From: Capronia americana
Taxonomy: Eukaryota > Ascomycota > Eurotiomycetes > Chaetothyriales > Herpotrichiellaceae
Length of the DNA stretch: 64,000 nt
Assembly: GCA_016110215.1 (NCBI GenBank)
Contig: JADWQD010000015.1
Coordinates: 496,001-560,000 of the forward strand
Direction: 5' to 3'
Below the pieces are notes generated by a model. That model saw only the letters and a list, made by a program, of their open reading frames with translations. It was not told the origin of the DNA and searched no databases. Shown here in pieces: positions 42,835 through 53,146 of this stretch. The position numbers were made by a program, and so were the translations under genes. Numbering within the stretch: position 1 is the stretch's first letter; each line of letters starts with the position of its first letter.

Positions 42835-44877
42835 TCAAGATGAACAACTGCATTGAATGGCCCTTCTAAACCGGGGCACATCACCACAGTACTGCTCCTC
42901 CACTTCCTCATTCCATCCCCACGCATCTTCAAACGGGTGCAAGGTCATCTCCATCACACCGTTGAGTATCTCCCTCTCGTTCTTGTTCTGCACGCGGTCA
43001 ATGATATCGTCGAGCAACCAGCCCCGCGGGACGAAGTTCGGGTTTACGCTGCTCATCGATTGGCAGCGTTGCGAGTCTGCGTCCTCGGTGGAGGTACCCC
43101 AGTCCTCGATGATGCGCTGCCGCCATTGATCCAGCCAGGCGCCGATCTTTTCGCGGCCCGAATCATTCGTCTCGTTCAGGCCTGTGACACCGCCGTGGTG
43201 GAAGAAGCGTTCCGCGATGTTTTCTCTTCCTTCCTTAGTCTCGACGTCACTTATCTTGACAGAACTTAAGCGGCGGAAGAAGTGGTTGAAATCCAATTCC
43301 AGGGCTTCCATGGTATCCAGGAGCTCGGAGAATAGCTTGTCAAAGTCGCTTTCCTTTTGGGTTTTGAGACCCAGTCGCGCCGTCATAAGGCGCCTGTACT
43401 CGCTCATGAACACGGCCTTGTACTCATCGCTGCATTGGTCGATGATGGTCTCCGCGCGCTTGATCAGAACGGGCGCAAACTCTTCTTCCACGCCTTTGGT
43501 TGCGAAGATTTCGTCGTCAACCTTGTCACCTGCGCCGATTAATTCGCCTAGCGCCTCGCCCAACCGCACTAGATTCCACCAGAACACGCTCGGCTGCGCC
43601 CTGTAGGCATATCGAAGCATATGGTCATCGTGATTCGGTGTATATGCGGGGTCGAAGTTATCCATGAATGCAAAGGGGCCGTAGTCTAGTGACAATCCGA
43701 GGATGGAAGTGTTGTCCGTATTGAGCACGCCGTTCATGAAACCGTAGGCCTGTAACTTACCGACGAGGAGGGCGGTACGGCGCGTGATTTCACGATACAG
43801 GCGGGCAAAGCGGTTTTCTTCGGCACCTTCTTTTCCCTGGATTGCGTCCTTGGGGACATTCCGGGCCGGTTCCAGATGAGCGTCTTTATTGTCGTCGAGG
43901 GAGGGTAAGGCGGCAGGGAGGTTCTCCCACCCACCATAAACCTCTTCGGCGACGTATGTGGCCAACGTGCGGATGAGATCTCGATCACCCCGCGAGCGGA
44001 GGAGGTCAAAGGTTCCGAATCGGACCCAACTCTGGGCGAAGCGGCACACAATCGCGCCGGGTTCGAGGCGTTCCCTGACGACTTCACTCTTTGGACACAG
44101 GGTCAGAGACAACGCCCGCGTCGTGGGGATTCCAATCGCATTGAGATATTCTGAGACAACGAATTCGCGGATCGAACTCCTCAAAACGGCCTTCCCGTCT
44201 GCGAAGCGCGAGTAGGGCGTTTTCCCCGCGCCTTTCAATTGCCATTCGTACCGGACACCTGTGGCGGGATTTGTGGTTTCGAACAACGACATGGCTCGTC
44301 CGTCGCCCAATTGCCCTGCCCAGGACCCAAATTGGAAGCCCCCGTAGCATTGCGCCCAGGGATACACACCCTCCTCGGGCTTACTCTCGTCCCAGTAGAT
44401 TTTATTCCCGGCCACAACTTGCTTCAGTTCTTCAGAGTCTGCTTCACCCTCGGCAAGTCCAATGTCCCGCAGTGCTGCCTTGCTGACTGCTAACAACTCT
44501 GGTTCCTCTGTCGGTTCGGGGCGTACGTATGTAAACAGCGCAGATCGGACCATTCGAGGACCAAGTTTCTGGCGCGGCGCGCGATGAGAGTCTAGCGGCG
44601 TGGGGTACTGAGGATCTGCCGGGAGTTTGGAGGTGAAGGTATGGGATTTTGGTATATCTGCTATGGCGGTGGTAGAGGTGTTTTCAATCTTGTGATGGCC
44701 ATTGGCGTGCCCGTTGGCACCGTTGGTGTGTGAAGACATCTGGGCGAGTCTTACTCGCGGTATTGATCGAGACGAGGAAGTCAGCTTGGGTCGAGACAGC
44801 TGCGATACACGTCTGAGAAGCATGCAGAGAGCTGTGAAAGAGATGATAAGCACGTATATATTCACCACAATCTCCAT
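42835..44877 (-). CDS. FMP40: SelO/YdiU protein adenylyltransferase, mitochondrial
   Basis: A single exon of 680 codons. The N-terminus has a hydrophobic stretch then a basic, Ser/Arg-rich segment compatible with a mitochondrial presequence; Met47 is an alternative start. Conserved SelO blocks are present: CYGGFQFGSWAGQLGDGRA, YEWQLKGAGKTPYSRFADG, LRSSIREFVVSEYLNAIGIPTTRAL, and the active-site segment FMNGVLNTDNTSILGLSLDYGPFAFMD with its NTDN and DYGP metal/ATP motifs. SelO pseudokinases transfer AMP to Ser, Thr or Tyr of mitochondrial proteins involved in redox control (for example glutaredoxin). The protein ends in CSCSS, the Cys counterpart of the human Sec-containing tail. Two TCACGTGA boxes lie 117-134 bp upstream. 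Confidence 0.93.
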   Translation of the reverse strand: MEIVVNIYVLIISFTALCMLLRRVSQLSRPKLTSSSRSIPRVRLAQMSSHTNGANGHANGHHKIENTSTTAIADIPKSHTFTSKLPADPQYPTPLDSHRAPRQKLGPRMVRSALFTYVRPEPTEEPELLAVSKAALRDIGLAEGEADSEELKQVVAGNKIYWDESKPEEGVYPWAQCYGGFQFGSWAGQLGDGRAMSLFETTNPATGVRYEWQLKGAGKTPYSRFADGKAVLRSSIREFVVSEYLNAIGIPTTRALSLTLCPKSEVVRERLEPGAIVCRFAQSWVRFGTFDLLRSRGDRDLIRTLATYVAEEVYGGWENLPAALPSLDDNKDAHLEPARNVPKDAIQGKEGAEENRFARLYREITRRTALLVGKLQAYGFMNGVLNTDNTSILGLSLDYGPFAFMDNFDPAYTPNHDDHMLRYAYRAQPSVFWWNLVRLGEALGELIGAGDKVDDEIFATKGVEEEFAPVLIKRAETIIDQCSDEYKAVFMSEYRRLMTARLGLKTQKESDFDKLFSELLDTMEALELDFNHFFRRLSSVKISDVETKEGRENIAERFFHHGGVTGLNETNDSGREKIGAWLDQWRQRIIEDWGTSTEDADSQRCQSMSSVNPNFVPRGWLLDDIIDRVQNKNEREILNGVMEMTLHPFEDAWGWNEEVEEQYCGDVPRFRRAIQCSCSS

Positions 44878-45253
44878 GGAAAGACCCTACGGCAATTTGA
44901 AATACTTGCCTCGAGCCCCTCGTTCACGATGACGGCAAATTGACGATTGACAAATTGCGGAGACGATGCCGATGACGGCGGGTGATGTCATTGTCACGTG
45001 AATTCACGTGATGTCACTGCTCCTGCTACGGAATTACGGTTGGCCAGAGACACAACTTGAAAACATTTACGGTCGGCCAGGAATACACGAAGGGAACTGA
45101 GGTTAGAAGAAAAGACTTCTCGTCGGCATTCTGATAGCCAGCCCCATCAAATAAACAGCAGCGCACTGCTGTCAGCTATGAGGTAGCTGTGTTGCACGAT
45201 TCGTCAACTCATGTCATTCATGGCTCATCAAACATAGACTCCGCACGCCTCTG
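44878..45253. other. Promoter region of SelO
   Basis: 376 bp lie between the SelO start and the stop of the coiled-coil gene. They hold a perfect 18-bp palindrome at 44994-45011 and flanking GATGTCA words. Confidence 0.5.
44994..45011. promoter_or_regulatory. Perfect 18-bp palindrome with two CACGTG boxes
   Basis: The sequence TCACGTGAATTCACGTGA reads identically on both strands and carries two TCACGTGA sites. These are the sites for bHLH factors such as Cbf1/CpcA-independent CPF1-type or SREBP-like proteins. It is centred about 125 bp upstream of the SelO ATG and is flanked by GATGTCA(T/C) half-CRE-like words. Confidence 0.6.
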
Positions 45254-48200
45254 TCACTCGCTCCCCCCAGCGTCCTTCGCAGTTCCCTCCTGCATGGCGT
45301 CCTCGAAGTCGGCGGCTGCCCTGGCCTTCTTTTTGTTCTTCCTCTTTCCTCTCCCGCCATTCACCGTTGCAACCGTGGAGGTTTTATCCTCAATATCACC
45401 CACATCAGGTGACGTGGGTGTCGAGGGTGTAAGAATGTCCAGCTCTTGTTCCGTCTTGGCCTTCCATGCCTGGAGCTCTGCAATGTCATCTTCCTTGGCT
45501 TTCAATTGTTCCTGCAGCACACTGAGCTCTTGAGTGGTTCGTTCCGTGTGCTGCTTAAATTCTTGTTCCCTCGTCTCGAGGTGCCTCGCGGCCTCCTCGT
45601 TAGATGACTTCATCGCGGCCTTCAGCGAGTCCATTTCTTCTTCTAGTGATGTCAGTTGTTTCTCCGTGTTCTTCAGTTGAGTTTCAGTCTCGTCCTTGCT
45701 GGTGGTTAATTGGCGGATGGTGTGATCTTTGGCCTCCAAGTCCTCCGAAACCTTGCTAACATCGAGTGCTTTGACTCTGAGGGTCTCTAGCTCCAACTGG
45801 AGTTCTTTCAGATGAGTGCTTGAATGTTCGTCGGCGTCCTTCAAAGCTTCCAGCTTGGCTTCGAGCTCCTTGACGTGGTCTTGGGCCTCTGATTTAGCCG
45901 CAAGGGCAGCTTTTAGCTCAGCTTCCGTCGATCCGAGCTCTTTCGATGACTTCTCGACAATGGCAAGCTTTTCCTGGTTGGCTGAGTCCAGATCAGCCTG
46001 AAGCTGCGTGACTTTCTCCCGAACAAGGCTGGCTTCTTGCTCGGCGTTCGCCTTATCGCCCTCGGCCTCTTTGATCTTGTCCTCAAAGTCAGCTTTGGCG
46101 GCCTCGGCATCTGCAGCCCGCTGCTCAGCATCGGCCCTTGTGCTTTCAGCCTCCCGTAACTGCACCTCTAGACTGGCTTTGGCCTCCTCGGCCGCCTTAG
46201 CTTCAGTCCGAGCGTCCTCCAGTGCCTCCTCGGCAGATTTCTGGGCAGCTAAGGCTGCGGCTACCTTGTCTTCGAGAACGCTGGATGCTTCAATCTCTGC
46301 TCTCGCCTTTACCAGGGCTTCTTCGGCCGCTTGTTGGTTTGCTAACGCCTCGGCGAGTTTCTGATCGAAATCACTAGACAGCACATCGGCGTCTGCCTTC
46401 GCCTTTGTAATCGCTTCTTGAGCAGCTTTATGGAGCTCTTCGGCCTCGGCGAGTTTTCCTTCCATTTCTATCTTTGACTGATCGGCGTCAGAACGAGTCT
46501 TTTCGAGCAACTCTTGGACGTCCTTGTGAGAGGCACCAGAGGCATCGAGCTTGGATTCGAGGTCTGCGATTGTTGCGTCTGCTTCTACCCTCGCCTTCTC
46601 CAGGGCTTCCTTGGCCGAGGATAGTTCCTTGTTGACTTCATCGAGGGCTGCGTCATGCTGCTCTTGAAGTGTTGTTTTCTCGGTGGCGGCCGCCGCATTC
46701 GCACCTTCTGCATCCCCAAGCTTTTGGGTAAGCTCCTCGTTCGAGCTCTGGGCGGATTTCAGTTGCTCTTCAAGTGTAGCGAGTTGCTCTTCCAAGGCTT
46801 GCTGACTGGTTTGACTTTCCTCGAGCTGCTTGCATTTCTCTGCCAGTTCTTCATTTGAATCCTCAAGCGATTTGAGCTGGCCCTCGATAGCTGCCAACTT
46901 CTCTTCCGCGGTATGCCGAGCGGACACGGCCTCTTCGAGTTGTCTCTCTGCGTCAGCCTGGACTGCCACGGCAGCTTCCAACTGGCTGTCACGGTCTGAC
47001 AAGGTCGCTTTGAGTTCTGCAAGTTCCGAGGTGAGGTTCGACTTCTCCTCCTCGAAGCTAGCATATTTCTCCTCAAGGGCGGTCTTGGAGTCCTCCACAG
47101 ATTGCAACTCAGCAGTCAACTTGTCGTGCTCCGCTCGCAGCGTTGACATGTCTTCTGCCAAGGTGTTCTTTTCTGCATCAATTGCCGCGAGCTCTTCGGC
47201 GTGCTTCGCTTGTTGTGCTTGAGCTTGTTCTTCATCCTCCTGCTTTGACTTTGTTACAAAGGCCAATTCAGACTCGACGCTTTCAATCTTCTCTTCCAGA
47301 ACACGTATCTTCTCCAGCGCCTCGTCAAGCGCAGCTTGCGAAGTTTGGTGAGAGGTCGAGGCAGTCTCGAGATCTCTCGTAAGCTGGTCATTTTGCTCCT
47401 TTGCTGCTGCATGTCCTGACTCTGCTGCCGTGAGACTCTCCTTCAAGGTCTCCAGCTCGGTGAGGGCGGAGTTGTGCTTTTCTTCCACCTCAATCGCACG
47501 TGCTTCGGCTTCCTTGTGCTTCTCTTCCGCTGCGGCGACGGATGCCATGTGACCATCGATTTCTGCAAGAGCGGAATTGTGTTTTTCTTCCGCCTCGATA
47601 GCGCGTGCTTCAGCTTCCCTGTGCCTTTCTTCCGCTTCAGTAGCGCGTGTTTCAGCTTCTTTCAGCTTCTCCTCTGCCTCCGCCACGGTGGTTAGGTGAC
47701 CAGCAATCTCGTCAACAGCGGACTTGTGCTTCTCCTCTGCTTCGACAGCCCGTGCCTCAGCTTCTTGTTGCTTTTCCTCTGCCGCGGTCACAGCAGCCAC
47801 ATGACGGTCAATATCTTGTGCAAGGCTTGCAGATCGTTCCTTCTCCTTCTCGTGGTCTTCTTTCAACTGAGTGTGTTCTTCGAGTTCAGCAGAGAACTGG
47901 GCAATCTTTGACTCGGCTTCCTCAAGTCGCGCCTTGAAACCCCGGTGTTCTTCGAGCTCGGCTGCCAGATCCTCGAGTTTGGTTTGGGCCGTGTCGAGCG
48001 CCGTCTTGACACCCTCATAATCTGTTTCGAGCTGCGTGTGACTTTCTAGCTGAGCAGACAGTTCGGCGACCTTTGACTCAGCCGCTTCCAAGTCTCCCTT
48101 TGCTGCCTGGTAATCCTGAAGCTGAGTTTCTATATCAGCCAGCCTGGCATGAGAATCTTCGAGTTCCTGTTTCAAGCCCTCATGGTCTGCTTTGAGCTGA

Positions 48201-50071
48201 GCGTATTCTTCCAATTCGGCGGACAGTTGAGCAAGCTTCTCGTGCGCTATCACCAGCTCTTCACGAGTAGACTGGTGGCCTTCCAACTCCGTTGTCAACT
48301 CTGTGACCTTGGCATGAGAACCTTCAAGTTCTTGTTTCAGTGCTTCTTGATGTTCTTTAAGTTGAGCATGCTGTTCTAGGTCTGCGGACAGTCGAACGAT
48401 CTTTTCTTGTGCCGCCCCTAGTTCTTCCCGGATGGACTGGTGGCCCTCAACCTCTGTCGTCAGTTCCGTGACCTTGGCTTGGGATTCCTCCAAGTCACGC
48501 TTGCTGGCCTCGTGGTCTGACGTGAGCTGCTCATGATCGGCGGAAAGCTGTGCTAACTGTGCCTCTGCCTTTTCATGTGATTCCTTTAGCCCAGCGTAGC
48601 CTTCGAGTTCTGTTGCCAAATCAGCAATCTTAGCGTGAGATTCCTCAAGCTCCCGCTTGCTGGTTTCATGGTCCACTTTGAGCTGCTCATACCCGTCAAG
48701 CTGCGTGGAGAGTTCAGCTATCCGTGCTTCGGCAGTCTCCTGAGATTCTTTCGATCCAGCAAACCCTTCGAGTTCTGTTGACAAATGTGAAATCTGTGTC
48801 TGTGCTCCCTCCAGCTCTTGTTTGCAAGCATCAAATGCTGCCAGGTCTACTAGAAGCTGGGCAACCTTTTCTTCCGATGCTTCCAGGGCAGCCTTTGTCG
48901 TTGAATGATCTTGCAAGTCATTCGTGAGCTCTGTGATTCGCTCCTCCGCTGCGTTTAGTGCTTGCTTCGTCTCGCCATGACTCTGGAGTTCCGAGGCGAG
49001 TTGTGCAAGTTCATCGCGGGCGGCTGCCAGCTCGTCCTGAACAAGCTGCTGTGCTGATCTCTCTGCCTCTCTGTCCTTTGTGGATGTTTCCAAAGCATCT
49101 CTGGCCGTGGAAAGTTCGTTGGCCTGGGCTTCAAGCTGAGACTCTAGCGTGGTGCGGATTGAGGCCAAGGAGGTTTCCGCATCTTCGAGCGCTTTCGACG
49201 ACGTGCTTTGGAGGTCCGCATACCGCCTGGTATGGTCTTCAAGGCTCAGGCCGGCGGTCTGTAGCTCGGACCGGGAAGCATGGAGTTCCTCCGTCAGAGC
49301 GGCGATTTGATCTTCCAGCTCTGCCCTCAGAGTCGTGTTTGCTTTCTCCGATTCCTCGAGGGCACTGGTTGATGCTTGTCGGATGCTCTTCAATGACTCG
49401 GTGGTTTCGACGATGGCAGCCTTGGCGGTTTCAAGATCACTGGTAAGAGAGGCAATCTCGGTGCGAAGTGAGGTGACCTGATTTTCATAATCAGCCTTGA
49501 GCCGTTCGGTGCCGGCGCGAGCATCTGCCAGCTCCTGGGTAAGAATTGCCGTCCTGGATTTGTACTTGTGGTGTAGGTTGTCCAGCGTCACTTGATGTTC
49601 TCGGTTGCATTCCTCTCTCACCGCCTGGCGTTCGGTCTTTTGGGCTTCTTTGATCTGTTGCACCACCACGGTCACCATATTCTCCTCCAGAGCAGCTTTC
49701 TGCCGCGTCAATGCGGCCTCCTTCTCTTTATAGCGCCTCTCCATCCTCTGTGCGTTTCTCTCCAGTGTTGACAACTCTTGGTCCTGGGACATGACCATCT
49801 CCCTCGCCTCCTCGAGCTCCTGCCGACATTGTTGCAATTCTCTCTGCAGGGCATCCTCCTCCGATAGTGGGGGCTGACTTGACTCGGGCACGGCGGGTAC
49901 GGCAGGAGTCTTCTTCAGCCGCTCCGGTCTTGGTGGCGGACTGGCTCTCGACGTCGCCGAGTCGGGGTGGAAAAGGTGATTGTAGACTCGCCGCAGGCTC
50001 GAGGAGCGCTTCACGGGAGCAGGTCGGGCTCTTGCTTGAGACATCCTTCGCAGTTGCCTCTCAGATGCCAT
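45254..50071 (-). CDS. Giant coiled-coil protein (1605 aa), function unknown
   Basis: A single exon. Residues 1-65 are basic and Pro-rich (RSSSLRRVYNHLFHP). From about residue 70 to 1560 the protein is almost continuous heptad-type coiled coil dominated by Glu, Ala, Leu and Lys. It includes two internal repeat families (encoded by about 47880-48880 and 47460-47815). The last about 50 residues contain a very basic RGKRKNKKKARAAAD stretch. No motor, GTPase-binding, GRIP or kinase motif is visible. Such proteins can tether vesicles, organise septal or Woronin-body structures, or attach to the cytoskeleton; I cannot choose among these. Low sequence complexity means hits to myosin or SMC tails would be compositional. 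Confidence 0.85.
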   Translation of the reverse strand: MASERQLRRMSQARARPAPVKRSSSLRRVYNHLFHPDSATSRASPPPRPERLKKTPAVPAVPESSQPPLSEEDALQRELQQCRQELEEAREMVMSQDQELSTLERNAQRMERRYKEKEAALTRQKAALEENMVTVVVQQIKEAQKTERQAVREECNREHQVTLDNLHHKYKSRTAILTQELADARAGTERLKADYENQVTSLRTEIASLTSDLETAKAAIVETTESLKSIRQASTSALEESEKANTTLRAELEDQIAALTEELHASRSELQTAGLSLEDHTRRYADLQSTSSKALEDAETSLASIRTTLESQLEAQANELSTARDALETSTKDREAERSAQQLVQDELAAARDELAQLASELQSHGETKQALNAAEERITELTNDLQDHSTTKAALEASEEKVAQLLVDLAAFDACKQELEGAQTQISHLSTELEGFAGSKESQETAEARIAELSTQLDGYEQLKVDHETSKRELEESHAKIADLATELEGYAGLKESHEKAEAQLAQLSADHEQLTSDHEASKRDLEESQAKVTELTTEVEGHQSIREELGAAQEKIVRLSADLEQHAQLKEHQEALKQELEGSHAKVTELTTELEGHQSTREELVIAHEKLAQLSAELEEYAQLKADHEGLKQELEDSHARLADIETQLQDYQAAKGDLEAAESKVAELSAQLESHTQLETDYEGVKTALDTAQTKLEDLAAELEEHRGFKARLEEAESKIAQFSAELEEHTQLKEDHEKEKERSASLAQDIDRHVAAVTAAEEKQQEAEARAVEAEEKHKSAVDEIAGHLTTVAEAEEKLKEAETRATEAEERHREAEARAIEAEEKHNSALAEIDGHMASVAAAEEKHKEAEARAIEVEEKHNSALTELETLKESLTAAESGHAAAKEQNDQLTRDLETASTSHQTSQAALDEALEKIRVLEEKIESVESELAFVTKSKQEDEEQAQAQQAKHAEELAAIDAEKNTLAEDMSTLRAEHDKLTAELQSVEDSKTALEEKYASFEEEKSNLTSELAELKATLSDRDSQLEAAVAVQADAERQLEEAVSARHTAEEKLAAIEGQLKSLEDSNEELAEKCKQLEESQTSQQALEEQLATLEEQLKSAQSSNEELTQKLGDAEGANAAAATEKTTLQEQHDAALDEVNKELSSAKEALEKARVEADATIADLESKLDASGASHKDVQELLEKTRSDADQSKIEMEGKLAEAEELHKAAQEAITKAKADADVLSSDFDQKLAEALANQQAAEEALVKARAEIEASSVLEDKVAAALAAQKSAEEALEDARTEAKAAEEAKASLEVQLREAESTRADAEQRAADAEAAKADFEDKIKEAEGDKANAEQEASLVREKVTQLQADLDSANQEKLAIVEKSSKELGSTEAELKAALAAKSEAQDHVKELEAKLEALKDADEHSSTHLKELQLELETLRVKALDVSKVSEDLEAKDHTIRQLTTSKDETETQLKNTEKQLTSLEEEMDSLKAAMKSSNEEAARHLETREQEFKQHTERTTQELSVLQEQLKAKEDDIAELQAWKAKTEQELDILTPSTPTSPDVGDIEDKTSTVATVNGGRGKRKNKKKARAAADFEDAMQEGTAKDAGGSE
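47460..47815 (-). repeat. Internal repeat A of the coiled-coil gene (EAEARA.EAEEKH)
   Basis: Four tandem copies encode variants of EAEARAIEAEEKHNSALAEI, spaced by short linkers with GH..(S/T)VA.AEEK. The DNA copies remain clearly similar. Confidence 0.7.
47880..48880 (-). repeat. Internal repeat B of the coiled-coil gene (L.ES.AK...L.TELEG)
   Basis: About seven to eight degenerate copies of a roughly 35-60-residue coiled-coil unit. Each contains KQELEGSHAKVTELTTELEG-like text followed by an ...KLAQLSAELEEYAQLK-like half. Confidence 0.65.
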
Positions 50072-51714
50072 GTGAGGGCCGTGAAGAACGGGTACTGATG
50101 CGGCGGAACAGCGGTGTGCGCGGTCTGAAACGGTTTGCGTCTGGCGGAGATTGTGAGCTTAGAGCTCCCTTGGTGCGCGGAATGGCGATACGCTTAAGCA
50201 CGAGAGCAGGCGGGTACCTACCCATTTTGAATCTTCTTCACCATGTAGCGTGACAATTTGGTCATCTCAACAACTCACATTCACCGTTGACTCACTCACT
50301 CACTCACCTCTTGTGGATTCATCGGGCAGCAAGGTACAAGTGAAGCTGCAGTGGGATGGAGCCAGGGACACGTCGCGGATGATCAACGGCTCGCTTAGGC
50401 GCATGCGATTGCGATAGGCCGCATCACGTCGGGTTCACGCACAAGTCACGAGATCCACATCTTCACAGCCAGACCACGCTTCCAACTGTGACACGTCGAA
50501 AGCAGGTAGCCAGGCAGGGCTCCTGTAGAGGTCGAGAATGGATGCCACCAATGCGGTTATGTGTGCAGGGGTGGCTTGGACTGCAGCAGCGGCCCGGGCA
50601 CAAGCGGGTATGCTTAAATTTATTCTCCGGCACCGAAAGTCTCGAGCCTAGGCCGCCGCGTCTCCTCGTAATGACTGCCCCGTGAGCTTGACGTGATTCA
50701 TCGACTAGTACGAAGTCTGTCAATCAACTCGCCTGATCATTCCCTCAATTGGCACCCTTTTTGGGCACCTGTCGCAATGTTGAAGAGTTCGATACGAAAT
50801 ACAGCTGTAGCAATACAGCGTTTCGGTAACTCTGGACCAGGCAAAGAAGGTCATGGTCATGGTCCACCACAGTGAGCCCTGCTCTGACTGAGTGTTGTTG
50901 CCCGTCTTCAAGCTTTTGGCGGGTGACCTCAGTTATCATCGCCACTGACAACCAAGCAAGACCAAAGTACTTGTCCAATACATTCTCTTCCTTCCTCGTT
51001 CATGCGTTATTGCCAGAGACTTCGCACCTCCTGTAGGGTCTTCCAGCACAGCCTCATGGAACGAACAATGCACCATCTGCCATCGATGACTCACTCGATG
51101 CTTCCCTTTGCCTTGCAGAGATCTTTTATGCTGGACATCTGCACCCGGTGTCCCTTTGAACCCTGAGATAGCTATGTCATCAAGTCTGGCAGTTCGCCCA
51201 TCAAGGGATCTGTCCGTCGACTTCCCATCTGCTCACCGCTATATCGAGTCTGTCCCCGGCTTAAGACGACCACGATCGGGCTCACGTCTTGGCTCTGATG
51301 TCGGCGTCGTGACTGCCCTCATAATAGGTTTCACGGTGCCTGCTTTGTTACGGTTGTTCTTGGCTCTGGCGTCTGTGAGAGATCCGCGTCAGACTCGACG
51401 CAAAGTCCTGAGAAATGCAACAAGGCTGGCCTTTGAGAGCTCGTATATCGTACACTTAAAATCGGAGAAGAGGATTGGCTCGGCTTGTCGTACACTAGCC
51501 ACAAGGCTACGGCCGTTAAACCCATGCTGATTGGCTTTAAGCCAGCCGCCTAAATGCCGAGGCCGCCCAAGTAATGCAATAACCCTAAGCAATCCATCAT
51601 CCTCTGGCTTCCTTTCCTCAGAATGGAGCTGCCAACAACAACCATGTTGCAACTTTCAGTGCTATGCACAGCCATCTCTGCGCTTGAAGCTGGAATGGTC
51701 AGCCACACTTTGCC
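50072..51714. other. Divergent intergenic region, coiled-coil gene / Zn2Cys6 regulator
   Basis: 1.6 kb hold no gene I can support. A 32-codon frame from 50777 starts like a mitochondrial presequence, but no continuing exon was found. A 140-codon frame at 51108-51530 has no recognisable motif. Short CACT/CTCA repeats occur near 50280. Confidence 0.45.
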
Positions 51715-53146
51715 ATGCCGTCACGCAGGTTTCACAAGAAGTCCCGTCTTGGATGCAGGGAATGTAAGGGAAGGAGAATCAAGGTTAGTGCGGTAGCAAC
51801 ATCTTCGGATCCTCCGGTTTCCCCCTCCATCTTTCACACGCATGATGACACTTGCGTCTTGACCAAGTCGAGGCCATGCTGGGCATTGCTTGATCTGCCG
51901 ACGCTGCCCCAGCGCAAGGCCAAACGTGACAGGACCCTTCGATTTGCTGACACTGTAGCAGTGCGATGAGGCTCGACCATCTTGCGGAAATTGTGTCCGA
52001 AGCCAAGCCGTCTGTCTCTATGTTGCTGTGACACGCACGAAGCCCGCCGCGGTCGCAACATCTTATCACACGCCAACGGAATCAGAGACCCAAGCTTCCG
52101 TCTCACCGCCGTCACTCCCACTACTCCCAGCCCCTTTATCACCTTCGCCGTCCTCACCGTCGTTCGAACTGATTGATTTAGTGCTGATGAATCACTTCAC
52201 CGCTGTCACCTCGCTCGAACTGTTTTCGGGCGAACGGCAAGCTCAGCTGTGGCAACAAGAGGTGCCTGTCCAAGCAGGATCCAGCCCGATGTTGATGCAC
52301 GGGCTGCTGGCCGTGGCGGCACTCCATCTTGCTCAGGGCGAATCGGAACCATCGTCTCAGTTACAATACCAGAGCCGCGGATTCTACCATCATGCACTCG
52401 GACTGCAACTCTTCAACGCCGAAGTAGCCCGCCTCCTCCCACAAAGCCTCGACATTCTCTTTACATTCGCCATTTTGCTTGCGATTTGGGTCTATGCTTC
52501 GCCTGTAGCAGAACTGGGCGTGATAAGCCTCGATGGCGTTCTTGACAAGTTGGAGATGGTCAGAGGGTGCAAAAAGCTTTTCGAAATGCACAAGGAAGCC
52601 ATCATTGATAAACCGATCGGCAGATTTGCTGAGCACAGATTGAACGTGGACAACAGCAGGCAGCCTTCGCCAGCATCTGAGGCGTTTTCACATCTTCGCT
52701 CTATTGCGACTGACGCCATCGACCTCGCTGCAATTGACCAACTCCACTACGGGCTACATAACTACACCCGTGGAGAGGCTCATACAAGATCTGCAGCAGC
52801 CTGGCCAGCGGTTGTGTCTGACGAGTTTTGGGCCCGGTTGAGGGCCCATCAGCCACTCGCAGTCCTAATCTTCGCACATTATGCTCTCACCTCGCACCCC
52901 TATCAAGGCCGGTGGTGGTGGATGGAAGGGTGGCCCGAAATAATCCTGCAGGCTGCAGATTTTGCTCTCACAGGCGCTGACAAGGCTTCTTTGGGCTGGG
53001 AAAATTGCGTAGCGCGAATTCGATCAAGAGTGGTTGATATTCCGACTGGAATGGAGTCCACACCCTCCAAAGCAGTGACCGGCTTGTTCACCTCACCACC
53101 GACAACAGGAAGCGTCGAATCTGAGCTCGATGGCGTCCAGAGCTGA
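51715..53146 (+). CDS. Zn2Cys6 transcription factor (Upc2-like layout)
   Basis: Exons 51715-51783 and 51962-53146 join in phase 0 to 417 aa. The 178-bp intron splits the zinc cluster after RRIK, a common intron position. The joined motif CRECKGRRIKCDEARPSCGN, then CVRSQAVC, has the C-x2-C-x6-C-x6-C-x2-C-x6-C pattern of Gal4-type DNA-binding domains. The next block, LMNHFTAVTSLELFSGERQAQLWQQEVPVQA, followed by LMHGLLAVAALHLA, is typical of the Upc2/Ecm22-like group of fungal regulators. It should act in the nucleus. The downstream MFS transporter and CoA ligase on the same strand may be targets, which is inference from adjacency. Confidence 0.9.

Noticed and set aside
45500..49500. Similarity of the coiled-coil protein to myosin, SMC or viral/bacterial coiled-coil proteins
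   Set aside because: The similarity is compositional (Glu/Ala/Leu/Lys heptads). No head, hinge or anchor domain of those families is present.
50777..50875. Small frame starting MLKSSIRNTAVAIQRFG, presequence-like, with a possible GTGAGC donor
   Set aside because: It resembles the start of a small mitochondrial protein, but I found no downstream exon in phase with a hydrophobic or conserved segment.
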